64,000 nt of DNA from Flavobacterium odoriferum (GTDB taxonomy: Bacteria > Bacteroidota > Bacteroidia > Flavobacteriales > Flavobacteriaceae), in contig NZ_JAMKFA010000003.1 in assembly GCF_025499515.1 (NCBI RefSeq), positions 124,001 to 188,000 on the forward strand, written 5' to 3'. The notes under the pieces are model-generated. The model made no database searches and was not told the origin of the DNA. It worked only from the letters and a program-made list of their open reading frames with translations. This document shows, piece by piece, positions 51,855 to 59,853 of this stretch. The stretch's first letter is position 1; every line of letters begins with the position of its first letter. Position numbers and translations under genes: made by a program.

Positions 51855-51875
51855 GGTTTAAGCAAAGTTCGCAAA
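51841..51875. repeat. GCAAAGn heptamer-periodic repeat
   Basis: Units GCAAAGA, GCACAAA, GGTTTAA, GCAAAGT, TCGCAAA in register. From memory, very similar CGCAAAG-type blocks occur between genes in many Flavobacterium genomes. Confidence 0.65.
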
Positions 51876-51979
51876 AAAGATAAAATTAGTAATAATTCGC
51901 TCCATCTACGTTTTGAAAATTGTGTAACAAAAATTGCAAAAAGAAATTTCCAAAACCATTAAATTTGCCATAAAAAAAC

Positions 51980-52087
51980 ATGAGAACAGATTCAAACGCT
52001 TTCCTTTATGCAGTGGCAACTATTATTTTAGCACATTTTGTAATTGGCTTTATTTGGTTGTGGCGCAAGATGAATAAGAAGAAGTAG
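51980..52087 (+). CDS. Small membrane protein (35 residues)
   Basis: An open frame of 36 codons reading MRTDSNAFLYAVATIILAHF then VIGFIWLWRKMNKKK. It has one hydrophobic helix (about residues 8-28) and a basic C-terminal tail, the layout of a small single-pass membrane protein. It has its own -7 box TAAATTTG at 51960-51967, 13 bp before the start codon. It lies in the gap between the btuF-like gene and the TonB gene, with both neighbours on the other strand. A similar peptide may exist in other flavobacteria (from memory, not checked). Confidence 0.6.
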   Translation: MRTDSNAFLYAVATIILAHFVIGFIWLWRKMNKKK

Positions 52088-52088
52088 A

Positions 52089-52592
52089 TTACAATTTAAA
52101 ATTTATTGGAATTCCATAAGTTACTTTAACAATTTTACCTCTTTGCGTTGCAGGAATAAAATTAGGCAATTCGTTTATTATTCGTTTAGCTTCTTCTTCA
52201 AAAAGTATTTTATATTCAGTTGTATTTTTTGAACGAACTTGAATGTTTGTTACTTTACCATTTTCATCAATGTCAAATGTGGTAAATATTTTACTTTGAA
52301 TATTATTTTCTTTAGCTTTTTTAGGATATTTTAAATGTTTTTCAATGTGTTTTTTCATTTCTTCTTGAAAACATTCTCTTTGATTTGTTTTTTCGACATT
52401 TTTGCAAGAAATAAATAATGGAATTTGTTCAACTATGCTAAAAGGTACTGTTGCATCTTCATAATCATCTTCTCTATCTAATTTAGGTTCAGATGTTTTT
52501 ATTGTATTTATATTTGATTCAACAACTTCAATTTTTTGAGCTTGTAAAAATGTAAAACTACTGATGAATAAAAATAAAATTAAAGTTCTCAT
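52089..52592 (-). CDS. TonB-family energy transducer-like protein
   Basis: Exported protein of 167 residues. The signal-like segment MRTLILFLFISSFTFLQAQ is followed by a linker and the TonB C-terminal domain (IEKHLKYPKKAKENNIQSKI, then VTNIQVRSKNTTEYKILFEEEAKRIINELPNFIPA). There is no proline-rich spanning region, so it is more like the short exported TonB-like proteins of Bacteroidetes than classical TonB. It sits between the BtuF-like gene and the BtuB-like receptor, so a role in receptor energising is possible but uncertain. Confidence 0.82.
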   Translation of the reverse strand: MRTLILFLFISSFTFLQAQKIEVVESNINTIKTSEPKLDREDDYEDATVPFSIVEQIPLFISCKNVEKTNQRECFQEEMKKHIEKHLKYPKKAKENNIQSKIFTTFDIDENGKVTNIQVRSKNTTEYKILFEEEAKRIINELPNFIPATQRGKIVKVTYGIPINFKL

Positions 52593-52637
52593 TTGAATGT
52601 ATTTGAAAGTTTGAAAATCAAAGATATAAAATTAAGA

Positions 52638-52667
52638 TTGTAAACTTTTAAAAAATAATTACCTTTG
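52638..52667 (+). promoter_or_regulatory. Promoter of the cobalamin riboswitch/btuB transcript
   Basis: TTG (52638-52640), 19 bp, TACCTTTG (52660-52667), the Bacteroidetes sigma-70 consensus. The expected transcript start near 52674 is just ahead of the riboswitch. Confidence 0.85.
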
Positions 52668-52682
52668 TCACCGAATTTTGGT

Positions 52683-52885
52683 TGTTGTTTCTGAATTTTT
52701 CAAAACAACATTAAAAGGGAATTAGGTGTAAGACCTAAGCTGTACCCGCAACTGTAAGCTATAAAGCTTGTTATTATCTACATTACCATTGTCCCGAATT
52801 TCGGGATGAGAAGGTTGATAACAAGACGCAAGCCAGGAGACCTGCCACATTCATTGAGTAACAAACTTTCGGGAAAAAAAGTTTG
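52683..52885 (+). ncRNA. Cobalamin riboswitch
   Basis: Leader RNA that binds adenosylcobalamin or a related form and represses btuB. The core blocks are visible: GCTGTACCCGCAACTGTAAG at 52740-52759 and GCCAGGAGACCTGCC at 52832-52846. An 8-bp stem CTTGTTAT / ATAACAAG brackets a variable region. The P13 stem CAAACTTT / AAAGTTTG (52862-52869, 52878-52885) has loop CGGGAAAA, whose CGGG can pair with CCCG (52745-52748) in L5, the kissing interaction known for this class. The variable region contains an extra perfect hairpin at 52792-52806. The gene that follows is a BtuB-like receptor. Confidence 0.95.
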
Positions 52886-52945
52886 AGTATGGGTAAATTC
52901 TGTGCTTTTCTCCCCAATTTATTAAAATTTTTTATTAAACTTAAA

Positions 52946-54886
52946 ATGAACAAAAAGTTTATTGGCTTAAGTGTATTTACACTAGCTACTGCTTTTGCGT
53001 ATGCTCAAGAATCAGATACGCTAAAAGTTACTAATTTAAAAGAAGTGGTCGTTTCCGACACTAAATTTGCGCAAAGCAAAGAAAAATCAGGTAAAATTAT
53101 AGAAGTCATTACAGCTCAAGACTTGGAAGCTAAAAAAGGTCAAAATTTGGCTAACGTTTTGAGTCAAGTTGCTGGAGTTGAAATCAACGGAAATCAATCG
53201 TTCAATGGAAAAAACTTAGGTTATTACATTCGTGGAGGTCGTAATCGTCAAGTAGCCATTTATATTGATGGTGTTCCAGTTTCTGATGCTTCAGGAATCA
53301 ATATCGAATATGATTTGCGTTTGATTCCAGTCGAACAAATCGAGAAAATTGAAGTAATGAAAGGCGCTTCGAGTACGTTATACGGAACAGGAGCTGCAAC
53401 GGGAGTTATCAATATTACATTGAAAAAATCGGCTAAAAAGGAAATTTCAGGAAACGCGTATATCAATATGGGAACGCAAAATACTTCGAATACTTCTAAA
53501 ACGAGTGCACAAGATTTCAATCAAGGATTATCGGTAAACGGAACGATTAATAAAGTTTCCTACATGACCACTTTAAACAGCACGGAAACTAAAGGAATGT
53601 CGGAAGCCGCTGGAGAAGATTTTGAAGAAGATACATTTTCGAGAGTGAATGTGTTACAAAAAATAGGTTTCAAAGCAAATGATAAATTAAGTTTTGAGTT
53701 TTTCGGGAATTACGACCGAATTAAAAATACATTTGACAATTCGTTTGACGGAATAATTGCTAATGCTGATGATTTGAACAACAATAGTTTTTCGGAACAA
53801 TTTAGAATCGGATTCTTGCCAAAATATAAATACAATAAAGGAGAATTTGCTATCAATGCTGGAGCTTCAACTATTGATAGAGTTTTAAATATTTCAAATT
53901 CGTGGTCGGGAACTATTGATAATTATAATTATTCGGGTAGAAGTGTTTCGATTGATGCTTTCAATAAATACAATTTCAGCAAGCAAGTATATTTAGTTTT
54001 AGGTGCGCAATATCAATATTTCGATATGACGCAAAACACGAATGGAGTAGTAGATGTTATCAAAGAAAATGCTAAGTTCAATTTATTAGATCCTTATGCA
54101 ACTTTAGTTTTTAATTCAGATTTTGGATTAAATATCAACGCTGGAGCTCGTTTCAATACACATAGCGAATACGGAAGTCAAGCAGTTTACAACTTCAATC
54201 CGAGTTATTCATTTGAGAACTTACCTTTAAAAGTTTTAGCTTCATATAGTACGGCTTTCATTACGCCAAGTTTATATCAATTATACGGACCTTATGGGAA
54301 CTTAGACTTAACGCCAGAAGAAAATGCTACGGCAGAATTTGGTTTTGAATCGCAATTATTGGATAAGAAGTTGACTATTAATGCTGTTGGTTTTTATAGA
54401 GAAGAAGAAAATACTTTTGGATTCTATTACAATTCAGCAACATTTGAATCCTATTATATTAATATTGACGGAACTTATAATGCAAAAGGAATAGAAACAA
54501 GTGTTCGTTATACCTTATCAGAACGTTTCAACATTGGTGGAAATTATACATTTACTCAAGTGGAAGAGCAATTAAACCGTTTAATTCCAAAGCACAAAGG
54601 AAATGTTGATTTGAATTACAAATTTAAAAGAGGAACATTTGGAATCAATTATCAATATGTAGATCATAGAAGTGATGCGTATTATGATTCGAATATTTGG
54701 GCAACACAAGCTGTTAATTTAGCTGCTTATCAGTTGGTTAATTCTAATATTTCTTATGAGTTATTGCCTAATCGTTTACATGTTTTTGGAACTGTAACGA
54801 ATATTTTAAACGATGATTTCCAAGAATTAATTGGATACAATACCAGAGGAAGAAACTTTAAATTAGGTTTGAATTTTCTGTTTTAA
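52946..54886 (+). CDS. btuB: TonB-dependent vitamin B12 receptor (BtuB-like)
   Basis: Outer membrane receptor of 646 residues for cobalamin. I chose ATG 52946 (MNKKFIGLSVFTLATAFAYA, a good signal peptide); the frame is open from 52883, but that would add 21 residues inside the riboswitch leader. The TonB box-like SDTLKVTNLKEVVVSDTKFAQ is followed by the plug (GKNLGYYIRGGRNRQVAIYIDGVPVSDA, IEKIEVMKGASSTLYGTGAATGVINITLKKS), and the barrel ends FKLGLNFLF. The upstream cobalamin riboswitch makes cobalamin the likely ligand. Confidence 0.93.
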   Translation: MNKKFIGLSVFTLATAFAYAQESDTLKVTNLKEVVVSDTKFAQSKEKSGKIIEVITAQDLEAKKGQNLANVLSQVAGVEINGNQSFNGKNLGYYIRGGRNRQVAIYIDGVPVSDASGINIEYDLRLIPVEQIEKIEVMKGASSTLYGTGAATGVINITLKKSAKKEISGNAYINMGTQNTSNTSKTSAQDFNQGLSVNGTINKVSYMTTLNSTETKGMSEAAGEDFEEDTFSRVNVLQKIGFKANDKLSFEFFGNYDRIKNTFDNSFDGIIANADDLNNNSFSEQFRIGFLPKYKYNKGEFAINAGASTIDRVLNISNSWSGTIDNYNYSGRSVSIDAFNKYNFSKQVYLVLGAQYQYFDMTQNTNGVVDVIKENAKFNLLDPYATLVFNSDFGLNINAGARFNTHSEYGSQAVYNFNPSYSFENLPLKVLASYSTAFITPSLYQLYGPYGNLDLTPEENATAEFGFESQLLDKKLTINAVGFYREEENTFGFYYNSATFESYYINIDGTYNAKGIETSVRYTLSERFNIGGNYTFTQVEEQLNRLIPKHKGNVDLNYKFKRGTFGINYQYVDHRSDAYYDSNIWATQAVNLAAYQLVNSNISYELLPNRLHVFGTVTNILNDDFQELIGYNTRGRNFKLGLNFLF

Positions 54887-54908
54887 ATAAAGTTAATTAT
54901 TTGATTTT

Positions 54909-54950
54909 AAAAGGTTTTGGTATTTATTTATCAAAACCTTTTTTCTTTTT
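54909..54950 (+). terminator. Intrinsic terminator after btuB
   Basis: AAAAGGTTTTG / CAAAACCTTTT stem with loop of about 12 bases, followed by TTCTTTTT. It ends the riboswitch-btuB transcript. Confidence 0.82.
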
Positions 54951-54999
54951 GTAACAAAATTAAATTACATTCGTCTTTATTATAAACCAACCAATTAAA

Positions 55000-55515
55000 A
55001 TGAATCAAAACGAGTTTGTACAAATAATCACTCCTTTTAAGGATAAGTTATTTCGTTTAGCGAAGCGAATGCTCGTGAGTACAGAGGAAGCAGAAGATGC
55101 TACTCAGGAAGTGTTGGTAAGGTTGTGGAATAAAAACAGTGCTTTGGAACAATACAATAGTGTGGAAGCTTTAGCGATGACGATGACCAAGAATTATTGT
55201 TTGGATCAACTGAAAAGCAAAAGAGCTACAAATTTGCAAATTGTACATAGCAATTATCAAGACAAGCAAGCTAGTGTAGAAACACAAATAGAGCATCAAA
55301 ATACGTTGCAATGGGCCGAAAAGTTAATGAACGATTTACCCGAACAACAACGATTGATATTACAACTTAGAGAAATTGAAGAATACGAATTTTCGGAAAT
55401 AGCTCAAGTATTAGAAATGAATGAAACAGCGGTTCGAGTAGCTTTATCAAGAGCACGAAAAACCTTAAGAGAACAAATAGAAAAAACACATAATTATGGA
55501 ACTCAAGTTAGTTGA
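55000..55515 (+). CDS. ECF-type RNA polymerase sigma factor
   Basis: Sigma factor of 171 residues. Region 2 is the first half (TPFKDKLFRLAKRML, EEAEDATQEVLVRLWNKN with the -10-binding helix) and region 4 the last third (DLPEQQRLILQLREIEEYEFSEIAQVLEMNETAVRVALSRARKTL), the helix-turn-helix for the -35 element. No region 1 or 3 is present. It overlaps by 20 bp the start of a gene for a likely anti-sigma factor. Two DUF4252 genes follow on the same strand, a unit I recall from flavobacteria. The target promoters are unknown. Confidence 0.9.
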   Translation: MNQNEFVQIITPFKDKLFRLAKRMLVSTEEAEDATQEVLVRLWNKNSALEQYNSVEALAMTMTKNYCLDQLKSKRATNLQIVHSNYQDKQASVETQIEHQNTLQWAEKLMNDLPEQQRLILQLREIEEYEFSEIAQVLEMNETAVRVALSRARKTLREQIEKTHNYGTQVS

Positions 55516-55939
55516 ACAATTATTGGAAAAATACTTTCAAGGAGAAACTACAATAGCAGAAGAAAAACAATTAAAGGCCTATTTTTATTCAAACGATGTG
55601 GCGCCACATTTGGCAAAATATCAAGCGCTGTTTGGTTACTTTGAAACACAAAAAGGAACGCAATTCGAGCAAAAACTTCCATTACAACCTAGAAAACAAA
55701 GTACTGTAAAATGGATAGGTATTGCAGCAAGTTTTGTAATGCTTTTTGGCTTAGCAACCTTCTATTTTTATCCATCAGAACCTAAGCATGAAGATTTAGG
55801 AACGTATGATAATCCAGAAGAAGCTTTTGCCGCTACACATAAAGCTTTGTTAATGGTTTCAGAACAAGTAAATGTTGGCATGGAAAGTGTAGTATATTTA
55901 GAGGAATACGAAAAAACAACAAAAACAATTTTTAAATAA
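55496..55939 (+). CDS. Probable anti-sigma factor, single-pass membrane protein
   Basis: Protein of 147 residues with a helical cytoplasmic part (about 1-68, LVEQLLEKYFQGETTIAEEKQLKAYF) and one membrane helix (WIGIAASFVMLFGLATFYFYP, about 71-92), then a periplasmic tail of about 55 residues. Its first 20 bases overlap the sigma gene, the usual arrangement for sigma/anti-sigma pairs. No ASD zinc motif (HxxxCxxC) is seen, so the call rests mostly on location and topology. Confidence 0.65.
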   Translation: MELKLVEQLLEKYFQGETTIAEEKQLKAYFYSNDVAPHLAKYQALFGYFETQKGTQFEQKLPLQPRKQSTVKWIGIAASFVMLFGLATFYFYPSEPKHEDLGTYDNPEEAFAATHKALLMVSEQVNVGMESVVYLEEYEKTTKTIFK

Positions 55940-55946
55940 AATAGAT

Positions 55947-56474
55947 ATGAAAAATTTAGTAGTAGTTATAGCTTTTTTAATGGCATCAACAGTTTCTTTT
56001 GCACAAGGAGCTTTTGATAAATTTGAAGATAAAGAAGGAGTAGCATCAGTTATTGTAAATAAGAAGATGTTCGAAATGATGAGTAAGGTAAAAGTAGATG
56101 CAAAAGATAAAGAAATGCAACAATACATGAACTTGCTTAAAAAATTAGATAACTTAAAAGTGTTTACCACAAGTAACGCAAAATTAGGTGCCGATATGAA
56201 AGCAACTGTAAATAGTTACTTAAAATCAAATCCTTTAGAAGAATTAATGCGTGTTAATGGCGACGGTAAAAATGTAAAGATTTACGTAAAATCAGGAGCT
56301 AATGAAAACATTGTAAAAGAGCTTTTAATGTTTGTTGAAGGTTCTAATATTAAAGATGCAGGAACAGTAGTTTTATCTTTAACAGGGAACTTTAGTTTAG
56401 ATGAAATTTCTATGTTAACCGAAAAAATGAATTTACCTGGTGGTGACGATTTGAAAAAGGCTTCTAAAAAGTAA
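55947..56474 (+). CDS. DUF4252 exported protein 1
   Basis: Exported protein of 175 residues with signal peptide MKNLVVVIAFLMASTVSFAQ. The DUF4252 pattern appears as FDKFEDKEGVASVIVNKKMFEMMSKVKVDAKD, then a lysine-rich domain with the strand LGADMKATVNSYLKSNPLEELMRVNGDGKNVKIYV. It lies 7 bp after the anti-sigma gene and 4 bp before a second DUF4252 gene. The family has no known function; being in a sigma-factor operon suggests an envelope response. Confidence 0.82.
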   Translation: MKNLVVVIAFLMASTVSFAQGAFDKFEDKEGVASVIVNKKMFEMMSKVKVDAKDKEMQQYMNLLKKLDNLKVFTTSNAKLGADMKATVNSYLKSNPLEELMRVNGDGKNVKIYVKSGANENIVKELLMFVEGSNIKDAGTVVLSLTGNFSLDEISMLTEKMNLPGGDDLKKASKK

Positions 56475-56478
56475 TACT

Positions 56479-57012
56479 ATGAAAAAGTTATTGTTACTTG
56501 TCTCATGTATGATTATGCTTTACAGTTGTGAAGACAAACCTACACTTCAAAAGTATTATGTAAAAAATACAGAATCACCTAAGTTTATTGCATTAGATTT
56601 AGCTTCTAGTATCATCAAAACAGATAAAATTTCCTTAACTGAAACAGAGAAAGCGGCTTTAGAATCGTTTGATAAAATGAATATTTTAGCTTTTAGAACG
56701 GATTCTACAGATATTACGGGATATGATAAAGAAATCAAAGAAGTAAAAGCCATTTTGAAAGATGAAAGCTATCAACAATTAATGAAAGCAGGTTCTGGTA
56801 ACGATGGTGCCGCTATTTATTTCGTTGGAAATGATGACGAACACATAGAAGAATTTGTTGTTTTAGCCGGAAAGAAAGAAAACGGTTTTGCAGTAGTTCG
56901 CGTTTTAGGAAACGATATGAATCCGACACATATTATGAATATGCTGAGTTTACTCCAAAAATCACAAGTAGATATGGAGCAATTGAAACCTTTACAACAA
57001 CTTATGAAATAA
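56479..57012 (+). CDS. DUF4252 lipoprotein 2
   Basis: Lipoprotein of 177 residues (MKKLLLLVSCMIMLYSCED, lipidated cysteine at the lipobox LYSC). The remainder is a DUF4252-like domain (KFIALDLASSIIKTDKISLTETEKAALESFDKM, then DESYQQLMKAGSGNDGAAIYFVG and MNPTHIMNMLSLLQKS). It is the last gene of the sigma-factor operon, and its sequence is only distantly related to the preceding copy, so the pair probably arose by an old duplication. Confidence 0.82.
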   Translation: MKKLLLLVSCMIMLYSCEDKPTLQKYYVKNTESPKFIALDLASSIIKTDKISLTETEKAALESFDKMNILAFRTDSTDITGYDKEIKEVKAILKDESYQQLMKAGSGNDGAAIYFVGNDDEHIEEFVVLAGKKENGFAVVRVLGNDMNPTHIMNMLSLLQKSQVDMEQLKPLQQLMK

Positions 57013-57040
57013 AAAAATCCCGCAGAAGCGGGATTTTTTA
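57011..57040. terminator. Bidirectional intrinsic terminator
   Basis: AAATCCCGC / GCGGGATTT with loop AGAA, A7 on the left and T6 on the right, between convergent DUF4252 and crtZ genes. Confidence 0.88.
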
Positions 57041-57481
57041 GTTTTTATAATATTTCAAAGGAACGATTAACATTCCAAAACATTCTCCATGTTCTTTTCC
57101 AATGTGTTTGTGATGCATTTTGTGAGCGCGTCTTACGGCTTTAGCATAACGATTATTGGCATTTCGGAACAACTTAAAGCGTTGGTGAATAAAGATATCA
57201 TGAACAAAGAAATAAGCTAATCCGTAAGCGAAGATTCCAATACCAATTGCTAAACCAATTTCTAAGATTTCGTATTTCCAAAGTAAAAAACAACCAATAC
57301 TAACTAATGCATAAAAAATAAAGAATGCATCATTGCGTTCAAACCACGAATCGTGATCTTTTTTGTGATGATCGGCGTGTAAATGCCACAAAAATCCGTG
57401 CATGATGTATTTGTGACTAAACCAAGCCATAAATTCCATGAAAAAAAATGTTGTAAAAAAAACTAAAACGTGTAACCACAT
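57038..57481 (-). CDS. crtZ: Beta-carotene hydroxylase
   Basis: Membrane di-iron hydroxylase of 147 residues that converts beta-carotene to zeaxanthin. All histidine clusters are present: HKYIMHGFLWHLHADHHKKDHD, then YFFVHDIFIHQRF and AVRRAHKMHHKHIGKEHGECFG. Four membrane helices alternate with them. It is the last gene of the carotenoid operon (crtI, crtB, crtZ). Lycopene cyclase, needed to make beta-carotene, is not in the window and must be elsewhere. Confidence 0.93.
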   Translation of the reverse strand: MWLHVLVFFTTFFFMEFMAWFSHKYIMHGFLWHLHADHHKKDHDSWFERNDAFFIFYALVSIGCFLLWKYEILEIGLAIGIGIFAYGLAYFFVHDIFIHQRFKLFRNANNRYAKAVRRAHKMHHKHIGKEHGECFGMLIVPLKYYKN

Positions 57482-57496
57482 AATTATAGTATTAAA

Positions 57497-58336
57497 TTAA
57501 ATAATATTTAATCTGTATTTGACATAGCATCTTGCTAATAATTCTACTTTTTGATAATCAGAAACACGAATTCGCGTGTTTTTAATTTCTAAAGATGGTG
57601 TTTTTTGAAGCTTTTTTAATAACTTCTTATAATATCTGTAAGCGGTGTAAACTCCAAATTTAGCTTCTAAAGGTAAGTTTTTAATGCCTTCAAACGCGGC
57701 TTCAAAATCACTTTCAATATCAGCAATAATTTCTTGCTTCGATTTTTCATCTAAATGATTTAAATCGGTATTAGGAAAATAAGTTCTACTTAATTCTTCA
57801 AAATCAGCTTTCAAATCTCTCAAAAAATTCACTTTTTGAAAAGCTGAACCTAGACGCATAGCTGAATCTTTTAATTCATTGTACTTTTCTTCATTTCCGT
57901 TAACAAAAATTTTTAAACACATTAAACCTACTACATCTGCCGAACCATAAATATATTCTTGATATTCTTCTGTAGTTTTGTATTCACTTTTACTCAAATC
58001 TAATCTCATACTTTTCATAAAAGCATCAATCATTTCCTGTGGGATATTATATTTATTCACAGTATATTGAAACGAATTCAAAATTGGATTTAAACTTATT
58101 TTATGTTCTAAAGCATCTGCCAAATCTTGTTCAAATTTTGAAAAAAGGAATTCTTTATCATAATCATGAAATGAGTCCACAATTTCATCCGCAAAACGAA
58201 CAAAACCATAAATATTGTAAATATCTTGTCGAATGGTTGGTGCAAGCATTTTAACAGCAGACGAAAAAGAAGTGCTGTAGGCTTTTGTAACTTTCATGCT
58301 ACAGTCAAACGAAACGTTGTCAAAAATCGATTTCAT
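57497..58336 (-). CDS. crtB: Phytoene synthase
   Basis: Joins two geranylgeranyl diphosphates to make phytoene, the first step of C40 carotenoid synthesis. The 279-residue protein has FVRFADEIVDSFHD with the first aspartate-rich motif, YIYGSADVVGLMCLKIF, LGSAFQKVNFLRDLKADF with the second aspartate-rich motif, and the C-terminal RYYKKLLKKLQ. The gene starts 1 bp after crtI and ends 16 bp before crtZ, so it is clearly in one operon. Confidence 0.95.
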   Translation of the reverse strand: MKSIFDNVSFDCSMKVTKAYSTSFSSAVKMLAPTIRQDIYNIYGFVRFADEIVDSFHDYDKEFLFSKFEQDLADALEHKISLNPILNSFQYTVNKYNIPQEMIDAFMKSMRLDLSKSEYKTTEEYQEYIYGSADVVGLMCLKIFVNGNEEKYNELKDSAMRLGSAFQKVNFLRDLKADFEELSRTYFPNTDLNHLDEKSKQEIIADIESDFEAAFEGIKNLPLEAKFGVYTAYRYYKKLLKKLQKTPSLEIKNTRIRVSDYQKVELLARCYVKYRLNII

Positions 58337-58337
58337 A

Positions 58338-59798
58338 CTATTTATACTTTTCTATTAAATCTGAAACTAATTTACCCGAAATTAAAGCAGGAGGAACACC
58401 TGGTCCTGGAACAGTTAATTGTCCAGTAAAATACAAGTTTTTTACTTTTTTACTTTTCAATTTTGGTCTTAAAAAAGCAGTTTGCAACAAAGTATTTGCC
58501 ATACCATATGCATTCCCTTTATATGAATTATAGTCTTTGATGAAATCATTCACGCAAAACGATTCTTTAAAGATAATATTATTTTTTACTTTTTGATTAG
58601 TTAAGAATTCGAAGCGAGTAATAATTTTTTCAAAATACAAATCTCTCAATTCTTGTGTGTCTTCTAATCCTGGTGCTAACGGAATTAGAAATATGCCTGC
58701 TTCTTTACCATCTGGAGCTGAGTTTGTATCGGTTTTTGATGGAAAACTTGCATAAAAAAGTGGTTCTTTGGGCCATTTTGGAGTATCGTAAATAGCTTGT
58801 GCATGAACATCAAAATCAACATCAAAAAATAAAGAGTGGTGTTCTACATTTTCTATTTTTTTATCAAACCCAACATAAAATAGGAGTGAAGATGGAGCAA
58901 ATGTTTTACTCTCCCAATAATTTTCTGAATACTGACGATAATTTTTATCTAATAAAGTTTCAGAGTGATGATAATCGGCACCGCTTAAAATTACATCACC
59001 TGTTACAATTTTATTATTGACTAATATTCCAGTTGCTTTTCCATTGGTAACATCAATTTTTTCAACATTAGCGTTGGTTTCGATTTTTACACCCAATTCT
59101 TTTGCTAAAGATTCCATTGCTAGAATAACCGAATACATTCCGTTTTTTGGATGCCATGTGCCCAATCCAAAATCGGCAAAATTCATAAAACTATAAAATG
59201 AAGGTGTATCGCTTGGTTTTGCTCCTAAAAACAAAACTGGAAATTCTAATATTTGAACTAATTTGGTGTTCTTGAATCGTTTTCTGACATCTTTTGAAAT
59301 GTTACTAAAAAACTGATTTACTTTTTTTGCTGTTTCCAAAGTGATTAATTCCAATGGTGATTCACCTGGACGATAAACCAAATCTTTAATTGCAATGTCA
59401 TAATTGCTTTTGGCTTCAGCCATAAATTGTTCTAGTTGCTTGCCACTTCCTTTCTCGATTGATTCGAAATTTTTTACAATTTCGGGAAGATTATCAGCAA
59501 TGGTTACAAAATCTAAGAGACCAAAATATACTTGATACGCTGGAGAAAGTTTTATCAATTCGTAATAATCGGAAGGTTTTTTGTCAAAGTCAGCAAAGAA
59601 ACGCTCAAAAACATCAGGCATCCAATACCAAGTTGGTCCAATATCGAAAGTAAATCCTTCTTTTTTAAGTTGACGAGCTCTTCCACCTATTGTACTGTTT
59701 TTTTCGTAAACAGTTACTTCATTGCCTTGTTTTGCTAAATAGCAAGCAGCAGCTAAAGAAGAAAATCCTGAACCAATTATTACAATTTTTTTATTCAC
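58338..59798 (-). CDS. crtI: Phytoene desaturase
   Basis: FAD-dependent desaturase of 486 residues that turns phytoene into lycopene. The FAD-binding Rossmann motif is VIIGSGFSSLAAACYLAKQG followed by VTVYEKN, with the second conserved GGRARQLKKEGFTFDIGPTWY. The C-terminal carotenoid-oxidase motif is NLYFTGQLTVPGPGVPPALISG. Length is normal. Upstream, a TTTG-N19-TATTTTTG promoter lies within an inverted repeat shared with the promoter of the regulator gene at 60753. Confidence 0.95.
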   Translation of the reverse strand: MNKKIVIIGSGFSSLAAACYLAKQGNEVTVYEKNSTIGGRARQLKKEGFTFDIGPTWYWMPDVFERFFADFDKKPSDYYELIKLSPAYQVYFGLLDFVTIADNLPEIVKNFESIEKGSGKQLEQFMAEAKSNYDIAIKDLVYRPGESPLELITLETAKKVNQFFSNISKDVRKRFKNTKLVQILEFPVLFLGAKPSDTPSFYSFMNFADFGLGTWHPKNGMYSVILAMESLAKELGVKIETNANVEKIDVTNGKATGILVNNKIVTGDVILSGADYHHSETLLDKNYRQYSENYWESKTFAPSSLLFYVGFDKKIENVEHHSLFFDVDFDVHAQAIYDTPKWPKEPLFYASFPSKTDTNSAPDGKEAGIFLIPLAPGLEDTQELRDLYFEKIITRFEFLTNQKVKNNIIFKESFCVNDFIKDYNSYKGNAYGMANTLLQTAFLRPKLKSKKVKNLYFTGQLTVPGPGVPPALISGKLVSDLIEKYK

Positions 59799-59807
59799 TT
59801 GTTTTTA

Positions 59808-59848
59808 TTTTGTTTAACAAAAATAATAAAAAAGTTAAACAAAACAAA
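59808..59848 (-). promoter_or_regulatory. crtI promoter overlapped by an inverted-repeat operator
   Basis: Minus-strand promoter TTTG (59845-59848), 19 bp, TATTTTTG (59818-59825). The halves TTTTGTTTAAC (59808-59818) and GTTAAACAAAA (59834-59844) are exact inverse copies spanning the spacer and the -7 box, a position that would block polymerase. A copy with one base missing precedes the regulator gene. Confidence 0.75.
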
Positions 59849-59853
59849 TCTTT

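Noticed and set aside
52883-52945. N-terminal extension of BtuB from 52883 or 52889
   Set aside because: It would begin in the riboswitch P13 stem and put 21 odd residues in front of a good signal peptide at 52946.
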